Source: Streptomyces sp. NBC_00358
GTDB taxonomy: Bacteria; Actinomycetota; Actinomycetes; Streptomycetales; Streptomycetaceae
Direction: 5' to 3'
Assembly (NCBI RefSeq): GCF_036099295.1
Contig: NZ_CP107976.1
Coordinates: forward strand, 1,860,001-1,924,000
DNA length: 64,000 nucleotides
Of the stretch, positions 1 through 8,733 are shown piece after piece. The notes below the pieces were generated by a model. That model saw only the letters and a program-made list of their open reading frames with translations, did no database searches and was not told the origin of the DNA. A program made the position numbers and the translations under genes. Numbering within the stretch: position 1 is the first letter of the stretch; every line of letters starts with the position of its first letter.

Positions 1-359
1 TAGATGGCGCTCGTTGCGAACAGCAGCCAGGCGGTGACCGAGTACACGGCGCAGGCCACGGCTGCCTGCGGGGTGCTGGCCAGACAGATGAGCACGATGC
101 CCGCGATCAGTGCGGCGGGGACCATCCCGGCATGCAGCCAGCCCCGCAGCCTCGGCTTGATCGGTTCGGCCAGATCGGCCGCCCGCTCCACCAGCGCGGC
201 AACCGAGTGCCCGCTCTCCCCACCTTGTGATCCGCAGGGCAACCCGTCTTCATGGTCTTCTCCACGCGCTGCGGCGGCGTACGTGTATTCGGCTTCAGCG
301 GCGTCGTGCGACACGGCTTCTCGTCCTCCCTCGGACTCCTGGGCATCACCGGTGATCAT
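1..359 (-). CDS. trhA: Hemolysin III (TrhA/PAQR-like) membrane protein, partial
   Basis: This is a partial reading frame that runs off the left edge of the window. From the ATG at 359 it encodes a hydrophilic N-terminus of about 70 residues, then the hemolysin III signature around KPRLRGWLHAG, followed by two hydrophobic segments (AALIAGIVLICLAS and the one ending TAWLLFATSAI). In Streptomyces TrhA proteins the KPxLRGWLHAG motif comes right before the first membrane helix of a seven-helix protein. The N-terminal tail is longer than usual, so a start further inside is possible, for example the GTG codon 15 residues on. Family role: PAQR-type integral membrane protein, poorly understood despite the hemolysin name. 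The assignment rests on motif recognition. Confidence 0.75.
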   Translation of the reverse strand, partial: MITGDAQESEGGREAVSHDAAEAEYTYAAAARGEDHEDGLPCGSQGGESGHSVAALVERAADLAEPIKPRLRGWLHAGMVPAALIAGIVLICLASTPQAAVACAVYSVTAWLLFATSAI

Positions 360-585
360 GCAGCCATGCTAAAAGGCCTCGCCCAGACAGTTTTCTGCAA
401 GGCCGGTCTCGAAACAGCCAGGCCGCGTCGCCGGAAAGGGGTCACTGGGTCACTTCGCCGCCGTGTGAACTCCGGCCCGTTGCTGCTGCCGCCCATTGGG
501 TTCGAAGCGGAATAGATCAGCTGCTCATGGGAACGATCAGAGCTCCCGAGCGGGTATCTCCGCTCCCTGCGCGCAAGGATCGCCG

Positions 586-1146
586 ATGCTTCCTGAGGTC
601 CGCCCCCACCTGTCCGGCCCGCTCGCCGACCAGTTGGAACACCAACTGGGCCTGGTTCCGCAACGGGAAGCCGGCGATCTCGATGTGCAGCGCGTCGCCG
701 GCATCGCCGTCGTCGCGGCCGCCCACTCCGATGGGTATGCGGCCACCGGTCACCTCCTGGGGCTGCTGGCCGCGCTGCCCGCCCCCACCAAGGCAGGAGA
801 ACGCTTCTGGTCGGAGCTGTGGAGGTCTTCGGGCACCGCGTACCTGCTGCCTGCCAACATCAAGACTGCGGTGCTGCGTTCCCTGGCGGGAGAAGGAATC
901 GTGCTGGCCCGACAGATCCTGTCGGCTGTCGATGAGATGACCCCGCCCCAGCGCGTCGCAGCCGGGGAGGTGATCGGTCAGGCCCTTGCCGAGTCCGACC
1001 ATTTTCCCGACCTCAAGACACAGGTCATCGGAGAACTGTGGCTCCGTGACCTCGAACTCACCGCCTGGCGCGTCCTGCACGCGGACCGCAGGTCCGACGA
1101 TCCGACGGGACGCAAAGCATTCCTCGATGCCTGGAGCAGGGTCTGA
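586..1146 (+). CDS. Hypothetical protein
   Basis: This frame of about 186 residues has the high third-position GC of a real Streptomyces gene. I chose the ATG at 586 over an upstream start at 496 because the upstream residues look like non-coding translation. I recognise no domain. The protein is soluble and rich in leucine and alanine, with an acidic C-terminal half containing the stretch ending FLDAWSRV. It is convergent with, and slightly overlaps, a frameshifted regulator on the other strand. No function is assigned. Confidence 0.45.
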   Translation: MLPEVRPHLSGPLADQLEHQLGLVPQREAGDLDVQRVAGIAVVAAAHSDGYAATGHLLGLLAALPAPTKAGERFWSELWRSSGTAYLLPANIKTAVLRSLAGEGIVLARQILSAVDEMTPPQRVAAGEVIGQALAESDHFPDLKTQVIGELWLRDLELTAWRVLHADRRSDDPTGRKAFLDAWSRV

Positions 1147-1524
1147 GCTTCAGCGCTTGCTTGTCGTGATGGGTGAACAGATCCAGCAGTGCCCGGACGG
1201 GCACGTGTGCGTCTGCAGGGTGGCGGAGGGTGCCGTCCAGGCAGAGGAGGTAGCGCGTGCGCCGTCCAGCGCGCTCCCGGCGGAGGTAGCCGGCCTGCTC
1301 AAGATCGTGACGATGTTCTGGGCGGGTCGCTCGGTGACGTGGCAAGCCGCGGCGATGTAGCGAAGGCGGGCGGCAGGGGCGCGGGCGATGACGATCAGTC
1401 GGAGCCTTGAGGGTCTTCCCACGGTCGAAGCCGCTTTGCCTGCCTGCGAGGCGCTCCCCGTGGCCACCGCGCCGGCTCCTTTGCCCATCTGGCGGAGGAT
1501 CCGACTGGTCAGCACCTCCCGCAC
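1058..1524 (-). pseudogene. Winged-helix regulator, frameshifted
   Basis: Two minus-strand frames together reconstruct one winged-helix DNA-binding protein of a type common in Streptomyces. The first, from a GTG at 1524, contains RLIVIARAPAARLRYIAAAC and TERPAQNIVT. The second carries on with DLEQAGYLRRERAGRRTRY and then LLCLDGTLRHPADAH and LLDLFTHH. The frame changes near 1307, where one base seems to be missing between the recognition helix and the wing. The family binds DNA as MarR/ArsR-like repressors. The conserved part ends near 1130, and the open frame then continues to 1058 inside the convergent gene. Either a true pseudogene or a sequencing error. Confidence 0.65.
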
Positions 1525-1553
1525 ACCGGCGGAACCCCAGGGGGGCTAGTTAA

Positions 1554-1559
1554 TATAAT
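1554..1559 (+). promoter_or_regulatory. TATAAT -10 box of a probable leaderless transcript
   Basis: A perfect TATAAT lies in an AT-rich patch that is rare for this genome. It ends only six bases before the ATG at 1566, so initiation at the usual distance would start at or next to the A of the start codon. No Shine-Dalgarno sequence fits between them. I see no good -35 hexamer. Confidence 0.5.
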
Positions 1560-1565
1560 CGGCCC

Positions 1566-1922
1566 ATGTCGAAGCCTGACGAGCTGCTCGTTGACGTCGC
1601 CGCCCTGGTGGAGTCCGGGCAGAGCAACCAGATGTCCCTGACCGTGGTCACCGGTGGTGCTGTCATCACCGGCCGGCTTGCCCCCGAAGCAGTGTGGCGG
1701 CAGAGGGTGTCGGACGTGCTGACGGATTCCGCCCGCCTGGGAGAATTCTCAGCCGTCTTCGACACCCCCGCGAAGAACGGGCCGCCCACGCATCTGCACT
1801 TCCATGTCGCCCGGATCCTGCAGGGCACGGTGGGGATCCCGGAGACGGGCGGGATGTACCGCGTGGCGATCGCCGACGTCGGCGCCTGGACCGTGGGCGA
1901 CTTCAGCTATTCCGACCACTGA
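1566..1922 (+). CDS. GvpU-like small protein
   Basis: A 118-residue soluble protein. It resembles the family annotated in Streptomyces as gas vesicle accessory protein GvpU: a short acidic N-terminal helix (DELLVDVAALVESGQ), then beta-rich sequence with GGAVITGRLAPEAVWRQRV and a C-terminal HLHFHVARIL block. No gas vesicle structural genes (gvpA, gvpF, gvpN) occur in this window, so the vesicle name may mislead. The start is fixed by a TATAAT box immediately upstream, suggesting leaderless translation. A strong shared terminator follows. The family call is from memory of similar proteins. Confidence 0.55.
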   Translation: MSKPDELLVDVAALVESGQSNQMSLTVVTGGAVITGRLAPEAVWRQRVSDVLTDSARLGEFSAVFDTPAKNGPPTHLHFHVARILQGTVGIPETGGMYRVAIADVGAWTVGDFSYSDH

Positions 1923-1950
1923 GCAACGAGTGCGGCGGGTACCCGTTGCA

Positions 1951-1996
1951 AGCAGTGTGGGCCCGACCGGCGCGTGCCGGTCGGGCCCACACTGCT
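1951..1996. terminator. Bidirectional terminator hairpin
   Basis: A perfect 21-bp inverted repeat (1951-1971 and 1976-1996) with a four-base GCGT loop. It sits between two convergent genes, the GvpU-like gene ending at 1922 and the SCO5918-family gene ending at 2031, so it can serve both. There is no U-tract, as is usual in Streptomyces. Confidence 0.85.
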
Positions 1997-2030
1997 GTTC
2001 AGGTGTCGGCTTCGTGCCTGTTTCCCTCGG

Positions 2031-2339
2031 TCAGACGGACACGGGAGTGCCGAGCATCGCGGAAGCGTGCTGGAGCGGGCTGAGGATGCGTACGGGTGCG
2101 GCCTCGGGGAGGGTACGGCAGGTGAAGCCGAGCTGCGTCATGGCCCGGAGGACTTCGCCGGCGCTGAAATCACGTCGGTCCTGGCGGGTGATGACCTGGC
2201 CGACCTGCTTGACGGGGTAGTGGCGGCGGCCGATGATCACGGATTCGCCGGTACCCAGTTCGGGCTTGATGCCCTTCATCGATTCCAGCACGCCGCTCTT
2301 GGTGAGCTCGAAAGGGAAGCGGGCGATGACACAGCGCAT
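2031..2339 (-). CDS. SCO5918 family protein
   Basis: A 102-residue basic protein that matches what I recall of the SCO5918 family of Streptomyces (MRCVIARFPFELTKSGVLES, then IIGRRHYPVKQVGQVITRQD and FSAGEVLRAMTQLGFTCR). Its function is unknown. It is the last gene of a minus-strand block with the CBS protein and the DEAD-box helicase, an order also found around SCO5918-SCO5920 in S. coelicolor as I recall it. Roughly 50 bases separate it from the CBS gene. A role near RNA metabolism or cold adaptation is inference from neighbours only. Confidence 0.75.
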   Translation of the reverse strand: MRCVIARFPFELTKSGVLESMKGIKPELGTGESVIIGRRHYPVKQVGQVITRQDRRDFSAGEVLRAMTQLGFTCRTLPEAAPVRILSPLQHASAMLGTPVSV

Positions 2340-2389
2340 GTGACCTCACAGAGAGAAGAGGGAGAACGGGCCGACCACGGTGAGACGGC

Positions 2390-2794
2390 TCAGCGGGAGA
2401 GGGCGAGTACGCCCAGGGCGCTGCCTTGTCCGTCGACCACCGGCAGGGCACCGAGCCGGAGGTAGCGCATCGCGTGCTCGGCTTCGGCCATCGTGGCCAC
2501 GGATGTAGTGAACGACCCGTGGTCGTCGAGGAGGTCGCGCAGGCGGACGCGGTCCGTGTAGGCGGAGCTGTCGCGGACGGCGGTGAGTTCGGCCTGGGTG
2601 ACCAGGCCGGTGCACTGGCCGTCCTGGTCACAGACGACCAGCCGACCCGTGCACGCGGCGGCCATGACCGACAGCGCCACCTCGAGACTCATGTCGTCGC
2701 AGACCTGCGGTCCGGCCTCGTCCATGAGCTCCGCCACCGTCCTGTGCGCGGGGCCGGCGCTCGCGGGGCGGGGCTGCATCTGAACCAGCGTCAC
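2390..2794 (-). CDS. CBS-domain protein
   Basis: Encodes about 134 residues with two CBS motifs: the first from TVAELMDEAGPQVCDDMSLE through GLVTQAELTAV, the second from VRLRDLLDDHGSFTT to GALPVVDGQGSALGVLALSR. CBS pairs usually bind adenine nucleotides and sense energy state. The start is taken as GTG at 2794 because an AGGAGG ribosome site lies six bases upstream; an open frame extends to 2833 but without a good site. It lies 50 bases downstream of the DEAD-box helicase on the same strand, so the two are probably co-transcribed. Confidence 0.75.
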   Translation of the reverse strand: MTLVQMQPRPASAGPAHRTVAELMDEAGPQVCDDMSLEVALSVMAAACTGRLVVCDQDGQCTGLVTQAELTAVRDSSAYTDRVRLRDLLDDHGSFTTSVATMAEAEHAMRYLRLGALPVVDGQGSALGVLALSR

Positions 2795-2844
2795 AAGGTG
2801 CCTCCTGCAGAGATGGGTCAGCTTCCTGATCACGAAGGTTGGTT

Positions 2845-4335
2845 CTAGGCCGCCGTGCCGAAGACGGCCTGGGGTGCGGGCGCGCGCCGGGTCGTCGAAG
2901 AGGGGCGGCGCCGGCCTCGCGAGGTGCTGCGCTTGGAGCGTTCGGCCACCGGTGCGGTGATGACGACCGGGATGCCGGACGGGGCCTGGGCGCCGGTGAT
3001 CCGGTGCAGGGCCTCGTCGCCTGAGCGGATCTGGGTGGTCTGCGGCCGGATCCCGGCGTCCACCATGAGGCGCACCATGCCGCGGCGCTGGCTCGGTGTG
3101 ACGAGGGTGACGACGCTGCCGGACTCGCCGGCTCGGGCCGTACGGCCTCCGCGGTGGAGGTAGTCCTTGTGGTCGGTCGGCGGATCGACGTTCACGACGA
3201 GGTCGAGGTTGTCGACGTGGATGCCGCGCGCCGCGACATTGGTCGCCACCAGCACACTGACGTGCCCTGTCTTGAACTGTGCCAGCGTGCGAGTGCGCTG
3301 CGGCTGCGACTTGCCACCATGCAGCGCGGCGGCCCGAACCCCACTGTTGAGGAGGTCCTGGGTCAGCCGGTCGACGGCATGCTTGGTGTCCAGGAACATG
3401 ATCACCCGGCCCTCGCGGGCGGCGATCTCCGTCGTGGCGGCGTGCTTGTCGGCGCCGTGGACGTGCAGGACGTGGTGCTCCATCGTCGTGACCGCACCGG
3501 CCGACGGGTCGACCGAATGCACGACGGGGTCCGTCAGATAGCGGCGCACCAGCAGATCGACGTTACGGTCCAAGGTGGCGGAGAACAGCATCCGCTGACC
3601 CTCGGGTCGCACCTGGTCGAGCAGCGCGGTGACCTGCGGCATGAAACCCATGTCGGCCATCTGGTCGGCCTCGTCCAGCACCGTGATACCCACCTGGTTC
3701 AGCCGGCAGTCGCCCCGGTCGATGAGGTCCTTGAGCCGCCCCGGAGTCGCGACGACCACCTCGGCCCCGCCGCGCAGCGCGCCGGCCTGCCTGCCGATCG
3801 ACATCCCGCCCACCACCGTGGCCAGCCGCAGCCTGACGGAACGGGCGTACGGAGTGAGCGCATCGGTCACCTGCTGCGCCAGCTCACGCGTCGGTACGAG
3901 GATCAGCCCCAGCGGTTGTCGGGGCTCAGCACGCTGTCCCGCGGTACGGGCCAGGAGAGCGAGGCCGAAGGCGAGGGTCTTGCCGGAACCGGTGCGCCCG
4001 CGGCCCAGGACGTCACGGCCCGCCAGGGAGTTCGGCAGTGTCGCGCCCTGGATCGGGAACGGCGCGCTCACACCCTGCCTGCCGAGTTCGGCCAGCAGCT
4101 GCTCGGGCATGGAGAGATCGGCAAAGCTCTCCACGGCAGGCAGCGCGGGGGTGATCGTCGTGGGGAGCGCGAATTCACCCTGCACGGGGGCGGGCCGACG
4201 GCCGTAACTTCCGGAACGGGCAGGACCGCCGGAACGGCGCGGTGCCGACGAGCCGAAGCGGCTGCCGCCCCTTCCTGCGTCGGCACTGCCATTACGGGCG
4301 CGGGGCGAGCGGTCGTTCGTACGTGTGCGGTTCAT
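2845..4335 (-). CDS. DEAD-box ATP-dependent RNA helicase
   Basis: A 496-residue helicase with all the core motifs: Q motif (FPIQGATLP), motif I (GRTGSGKT), Ia (PTRELAQQ), Ib (TPGRL), II (DEAD in VLDEADQM), III (SAT), V (ATNVAARGIHV) and VI (HRGGRTARAG). An arginine/glycine/serine-rich N-terminus and a basic C-terminal tail flank the core, as in cold-induced RhlE-type helicases. I chose the ATG at 4335 because AGGAAGG lies six bases upstream; the open frame reaches 4359. It unwinds structured RNA. The cspA-like gene follows upstream on the same strand, consistent with a cold-shock grouping. Probable orthologue of SCO5920. Confidence 0.92.
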   Translation of the reverse strand: MNRTRTNDRSPRARNGSADAGRGGSRFGSSAPRRSGGPARSGSYGRRPAPVQGEFALPTTITPALPAVESFADLSMPEQLLAELGRQGVSAPFPIQGATLPNSLAGRDVLGRGRTGSGKTLAFGLALLARTAGQRAEPRQPLGLILVPTRELAQQVTDALTPYARSVRLRLATVVGGMSIGRQAGALRGGAEVVVATPGRLKDLIDRGDCRLNQVGITVLDEADQMADMGFMPQVTALLDQVRPEGQRMLFSATLDRNVDLLVRRYLTDPVVHSVDPSAGAVTTMEHHVLHVHGADKHAATTEIAAREGRVIMFLDTKHAVDRLTQDLLNSGVRAAALHGGKSQPQRTRTLAQFKTGHVSVLVATNVAARGIHVDNLDLVVNVDPPTDHKDYLHRGGRTARAGESGSVVTLVTPSQRRGMVRLMVDAGIRPQTTQIRSGDEALHRITGAQAPSGIPVVITAPVAERSKRSTSRGRRRPSSTTRRAPAPQAVFGTAA

Positions 4336-4616
4336 GCGGAACCTTCCTCGATGCGGCACATATCAAGGAATTCCCGCCAGCCGTGAGCAGCACGGAATTA
4401 CAAGTATGGACCGATGTCAAAGCAAATCCGGCCGACGGGAATCCGCGGCGGGGGTAAATGCTGAAATAGGTGACGCAGCGAGGACGTAAAGTCCCGGGCG
4501 CCGAGGTGCGGTGTGGCTCTTCAGGAGGCGCCTGCATCCTGAAGGAGGAGCCGCGTGTGGTGAGACCGCGGATTTCTCCGAGCCGTCCCGCAGGTGAAAC
4601 CACTGCGGGAAAATGC

Positions 4617-4662
4617 GTGTAGCTGGGGCCCGCACCCCGAGGGATGCGGGCCCCAGCTACAC
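4617..4662. terminator. Terminator of the cold-shock gene
   Basis: An almost perfect inverted repeat with about 20-bp arms (one mismatch) and a short loop. It begins 15 bases past the stop codon of the cold-shock gene on the minus strand and separates it from the helicase gene. Confidence 0.85.
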
Positions 4663-4676
4663 AGTGCGCGTCAGCG

Positions 4677-5528
<852 letters not shown>

Positions 5529-5810
5529 GTCGAGATCGTCCAGTTGATCGTCAGCGAACTGGTGACCAACGCCCGAAAGTACGCGCCGGGACCGGCCCTC
5601 TTGCACCTGCGGGTCACCAGTGCCGTGGTGCGGGTTGAACTCCGGGTCAGCAATCCCGCAGTGCCGGTTGCACAGGCGCCGGATCCGGAACGCATCGGCC
5701 AGCACGGCCTGGAGATCGTCAGGGCACTCGCCCAAACCGTCATCGTCGAGCGGACCCGCCTCGGCAAGCGCATCACCGCGGACATCGCCCTCATCCCGGC
5801 CACCGCATAG
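5529..5810 (+). pseudogene. HATPase (anti-sigma kinase-like) C-terminal remnant
   Basis: In-frame sequence from 5529 encodes the GHKL ATPase N-box (VEIVQLIVSELVTNARKYAP) and continues to a G-box-like HGLEIVRAL near the end. These RsbW-type ATP-binding proteins are about 130-150 residues. Here an in-frame TGA at 5523 cuts off everything before the N-box helix, and no start codon with a ribosome site restores it. It is therefore probably a 5'-truncated relic. Intact members phosphorylate STAS anti-anti-sigma proteins or hold sigma factors, which fits the partner-switching genes nearby. Confidence 0.6.
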
Positions 5811-6123
5811 CCGGTCCCGTCTCGCCTGTTCGAGTAGCTCATGGCGACGGCCGCCGGTCGGCCGGCGGCCGTGTGCCTCGCGTGACGTGGCCCCCGTACC
5901 GTCCGCATCGAGCACTCCCCCGCAGGCAGGACCCGGAAGCATGAAACCCGGGTATCGAAGCTGCCCGCCAGGGACGCACCGGGCCTGTCGGCCTCTGCGG
6001 GAGTCGCGGCGGGCCCGGCGCTCATGGAACGCCGCAGGCTCGCTCTGCTGCGGGAAGCAGCCTCAGCCACCACACCCGAACGGCGCAGGGAGACTGCGCC
6101 CCCAACCTAGCCCCTCACAGCCG
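5811..6123. other. Gene-free stretch
   Basis: About 310 bases between two gene remnants. I see no convincing reading frame, hairpin or repeat. Confidence 0.4.
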
Positions 6124-6243
6124 TTACCGACCCGTCGGGTTCGATGATCCGGCGGCGCGGCGGTGTTCGGCGTTGATGCGCTGCGCACCTTCCAGCTGGT
6201 CCTCGAGGATGACGATGCGGCAGGCGGCCTCGATGGGGGTGCC
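6124..6243 (-). pseudogene. Tail of a BldC-like MerR gene
   Basis: On the minus strand this stretch encodes GTPIEAACRIVILEDQLEGA followed by QRINAEHRRA and a stop, nearly the same as the C-terminus of the intact BldC-like gene at 18321-18659. Nucleotide similarity ends sharply at about 6243. The DNA-binding half is absent here, but a short copy of the head of the same gene lies just beyond in the opposite orientation (6261-6288). This is the broken tail of a rearranged paralogue. Confidence 0.7.
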
Positions 6244-6271
6244 CTCGCCGGAGCCATTCGTGAGAGGTGCG

Positions 6272-6484
6272 ATGGCAGCAGACGACTCGTTCACCAACGA
6301 GAACACCAACCGGCTGTTGCGGCAGTACCTGCCCAAGGGCGCGGACCTCCGCGCATTCAGCCAGGTCGACCTCGATGCCATCGCCCACGAGCTCAACCAC
6401 CGTCCGCGCAAGACCCATGGCTACCGCAGTCCGAGAGAGGTCTACGCTGACCTCCTGAACAGGGTTGATGCGTTGACCGCTTGA
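6272..6484 (+). mobile_element. IS30-family transposase tail fused to a bldC-like leader
   Basis: From 6289 the frame encodes the end of an IS30-type transposase: TNENTNRLLRQYLPKGADL, then DLDAIAHELNHRPRKT and HGYRSPREVYADLL. The NENxNxLLRQYxPKGxDL block is diagnostic and carries the last acidic residue of the catalytic triad. The preceding bases 6261-6288, with a GAGAGG ribosome site and codons for ADDSF, copy the leader and first codons of the BldC-like gene at 18659. The result is a 70-residue fused frame starting at the ATG at 6272. It lacks most of the transposase and cannot be active. Confidence 0.65.
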
Positions 6485-6773
6485 GCTCGCCCCACCGGTG
6501 CCCGATGGCGGTGCAGTCACCCGGCCCGGTTGCCAAGCATGGCGATCACCGGTGCTTCTGTCCCTGCGTCCGAAACGGTGCCGCCGTGCTGCGTCCACCC
6601 GCATGAACTATGCATGCTTCATTGTGGCTTGGCGTTCACCGTCGTCACCGTCTGCGCCAGTAGAAGGTGTGGTGGGCCCGTGTCGGCTTCTTACGATGCC
6701 TGCGCAATACCTACCTAGGGAGCGCACACAGGGAGTCGAGGGACGAAATTGGCGATCGCACACGGCGGCCCTT
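6485..6773. other. Gene-free stretch before the MarR promoter
   Basis: No convincing gene on either strand. The overlapping short frames have poor codon structure. Confidence 0.35.
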
Positions 6774-6798
6774 GCTTGCTCATCGGGACTTCGGGTAC
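6774..6798 (+). promoter_or_regulatory. SigB-type promoter candidate of the MarR gene
   Basis: GCTT, a 15-base spacer and GGGTAC fit the Streptomyces SigB consensus GNNT-N14-16-GGGTAC/T. The -10 element ends about 58 bases before the GTG of the MarR gene. A second match with identical spacing lies upstream of the sigma gene at 20253. Confidence 0.45.
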
Positions 6799-6856
6799 TG
6801 CGCTTGAATGAGCATGGCATCAGAAAATGCCCCGGGCTTACTGAAAGTTGTTGTTC

Positions 6857-7354
6857 GTGACGCACCTCGACGACCTCGGTGACGAACAGGCGAGGGGATC
6901 GGGTGATGCCCCTGCCGTCATCGCCCTGGAGATTTCCGACGCCGTAGAAAGCCTCACCGACCTGTGGTCCGTTGCCGTACAGGATGCGGCACTGCGCTTG
7001 TCTCCGGCTCAGTCGAAGGCGTTGCGCACCCTGAACAGGTCGCCGGCCTTGAATCTCACGGCGTTGGCCGAGTGGCTGGACATCGGGCTGCCCACGGCCA
7101 GCCGGCTGTGTGATCGCCTTGAGGCGGCTGGTTTGATGGAACGGGCGTCCCATCCGAGCAATCGCCGCGAGGTGCAGCTGATTCTGACCGGGGCTGGCCG
7201 GCACGTGCTCAGCGATATGGCCGGGCGTCGAGCACAAGCTCTGGCTGCCGCTTTGGGAGGGATGGCGCCTGCCGAGAGGACCGCGTTGAGCCGGGGGCTG
7301 AAGGCCTTTCTCAGGGCGCAGGAAGCAGCCTTGTCACGGTCTGAGGAGACTTGA
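6857..7354 (+). CDS. MarR-family transcriptional regulator
   Basis: About 165 residues. The winged-helix core is clear: helix-turn-helix with LNLTALAEWLDIGLPTASRL, recognition helix and then the beta-wing (MERASHPSNRREVQLILTGA). The flanking helices form the dimer interface. The start is uncertain; GTG at 6857 or TTG at 6848 are both possible and neither has a strong ribosome site. A SigB-like promoter lies about 60 bases upstream. It is divergent from no clear target; the convergent PP2C phosphatase gene lies downstream. Probably a repressor of its own gene or of a stress output. Confidence 0.8.
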   Translation: MTHLDDLGDEQARGSGDAPAVIALEISDAVESLTDLWSVAVQDAALRLSPAQSKALRTLNRSPALNLTALAEWLDIGLPTASRLCDRLEAAGLMERASHPSNRREVQLILTGAGRHVLSDMAGRRAQALAAALGGMAPAERTALSRGLKAFLRAQEAALSRSEET

Positions 7355-7566
7355 CGGGGTTCATTGCGCCTGAGGGGTGCGGGGACCTGTTCCGGTGGCG
7401 CGGCCGTTCCAGTCCAGGCGGATGACCGAGGCGTCGACGGCGAGTTCTTGCTGCCGACGTCCCGGTCAGGCAACCCGATGCCTTGGCCCATGCCGTCGGT
7501 GACGGTGAGGGTGAGCAGCCGTGCGGCGGGCCCGTCTCCGGGGCCTGGCAGGCGGCGTGCCAGCCG

Positions 7567-8733
7567 TCACGATGGCCGTCCGCGCCAGTCCAGGCAGACC
7601 ACCAGGGCGTCATCGGTCGGCAGGGCCTGGCCACGGTGGCCCGTCAGTTCCCGCAGGACGGCCCGGGGGACGTCGGCAGGCGGCAGCAGCCGGGTGGACA
7701 TGATCGCCCGGGTCAGGGCGGCATCCCCGTACGACTCTCCGCCGGGAGAAAAGGCTCCGTAGACGCCGTCGCTGACGAAGACGAGACGGTCGCCCGGCTC
7801 GACTTGGAATTCCTGGGCTGCGTAGTCAGTCTCCTCGAACATGCCCAGAGGCATCTGGGCCTCGAAGGCGACGCGCTCGACCGTTCCGTTGCGCAGGCGC
7901 AGCACCTGGGGGGAGCCGGCGTCCACGACCTGGACCTGTCCGCTGATCAGGTCGAAGTCGAACATGAGGGCAGACAGGTAGCAGCGCCCCCGGTAGTGGG
8001 CGTAGACCGCCTGGTCGGCGAGGGCGGCCTGGTCGGCGAGGGCGATGCCGGCCCGCCGGGCGTTGCGCAGAGCGTTGACGGCCAGATTGGTCAGCAAGGA
8101 CGCCTCCATCCCCTCGCCCATGCCGTTGGAGACGTACAGGAGGAGCCGGTCGGCGGTCACGGACCAGTCGAAGTTGTCGCCGAAGATCGCGTAGGCGGGC
8201 TCCAACTGTGCTCCGAGCTCGTATTCGGGGCAGGCGTAGGAACGGCCGGGCAGCAGTTGCCACTGCATCTCGGCAGCCAGGGTGAGCCGGTCCTTGCGTC
8301 GCGCTTGCAGGTAGAGGTCCGTGTCGCGTTCGGCCACGGCGACCTCGTGGGCGAGCACCTCGGCGATCTCTGTCAGTTCCTTCAGGCAGCTGCGTGCGTG
8401 CTCCCCGCCGGGGAGGGTCACTGAAAGGACGCCGAGTCGGTCGCCGCGGACGGTGACGGGCAGGTGGACGCTCACCAGGCCGTCCGAAAGGCCTTCGATG
8501 AAGGGTTCCTGGGCGCCGAAGGCTCGTCCTGCCGGGCTGTTGTGTACCGACACCGGTTCCAGGGTGTGCGGCAGTCTGGAGACTGGTTGCAGCACGGTCA
8601 GACCGTAGTCGGCCATGAAGAGCTCGACAGTGTCCGCTTCGTACTGCTCAGCCAGGACGCGGCGGACCGCGTCGAGCAACTGGTGGGGCGCCGCCGTGCG
8701 CAGAGCGCGCTCAGCAGCCACGAATCTGTTCAC
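7567..8733 (-). CDS. PP2C/SpoIIE-type phosphatase with GAF-like sensor
   Basis: A 388-residue protein. The N-terminal 150 residues look like a GAF sensor (LFMADYGLTVLQPVSRLP, then LVSVHLPVTVRGDRLGVLSV). The C-terminal 230 residues are a SpoIIE/RsbU-type phosphatase with GDNFDW, FVSDGVYGAF and a closing DDALVVCLDW. The usual metal-binding D-x-x-G-[HK]-G is replaced by SNGMGEG, so the aspartate expected there is asparagine and activity may be reduced or altered. Family role: dephosphorylation of STAS anti-anti-sigma factors. The start is GTG at 8733. Stand-alone on the minus strand. Confidence 0.85.
   Translation of the reverse strand: MNRFVAAERALRTAAPHQLLDAVRRVLAEQYEADTVELFMADYGLTVLQPVSRLPHTLEPVSVHNSPAGRAFGAQEPFIEGLSDGLVSVHLPVTVRGDRLGVLSVTLPGGEHARSCLKELTEIAEVLAHEVAVAERDTDLYLQARRKDRLTLAAEMQWQLLPGRSYACPEYELGAQLEPAYAIFGDNFDWSVTADRLLLYVSNGMGEGMEASLLTNLAVNALRNARRAGIALADQAALADQAVYAHYRGRCYLSALMFDFDLISGQVQVVDAGSPQVLRLRNGTVERVAFEAQMPLGMFEETDYAAQEFQVEPGDRLVFVSDGVYGAFSPGGESYGDAALTRAIMSTRLLPPADVPRAVLRELTGHRGQALPTDDALVVCLDWRGRPS

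Noticed and set aside
1566..1922. Gas vesicle gene cluster
   Set aside because: Only one GvpU-like gene; no gvpA, gvpF, gvpN or other gvp genes around it.
1938..1945. GGGTACCC as a SigB promoter
   Set aside because: It lies downstream of the GvpU-like gene next to a terminator and leads to no gene.
3154..4386. Long plus-strand frame opposite the DEAD-box helicase
   Set aside because: It is an antisense shadow: composition is arginine/glycine/histidine-rich and the helicase on the other strand has every family motif.
7370..7430. Minus-strand phrase VIRLDWNGR before a stop, similar to the end of the PP2C protein (VVCLDWRGR)
   Set aside because: Too short and alone; might be a relic of a second phosphatase gene but cannot be supported.
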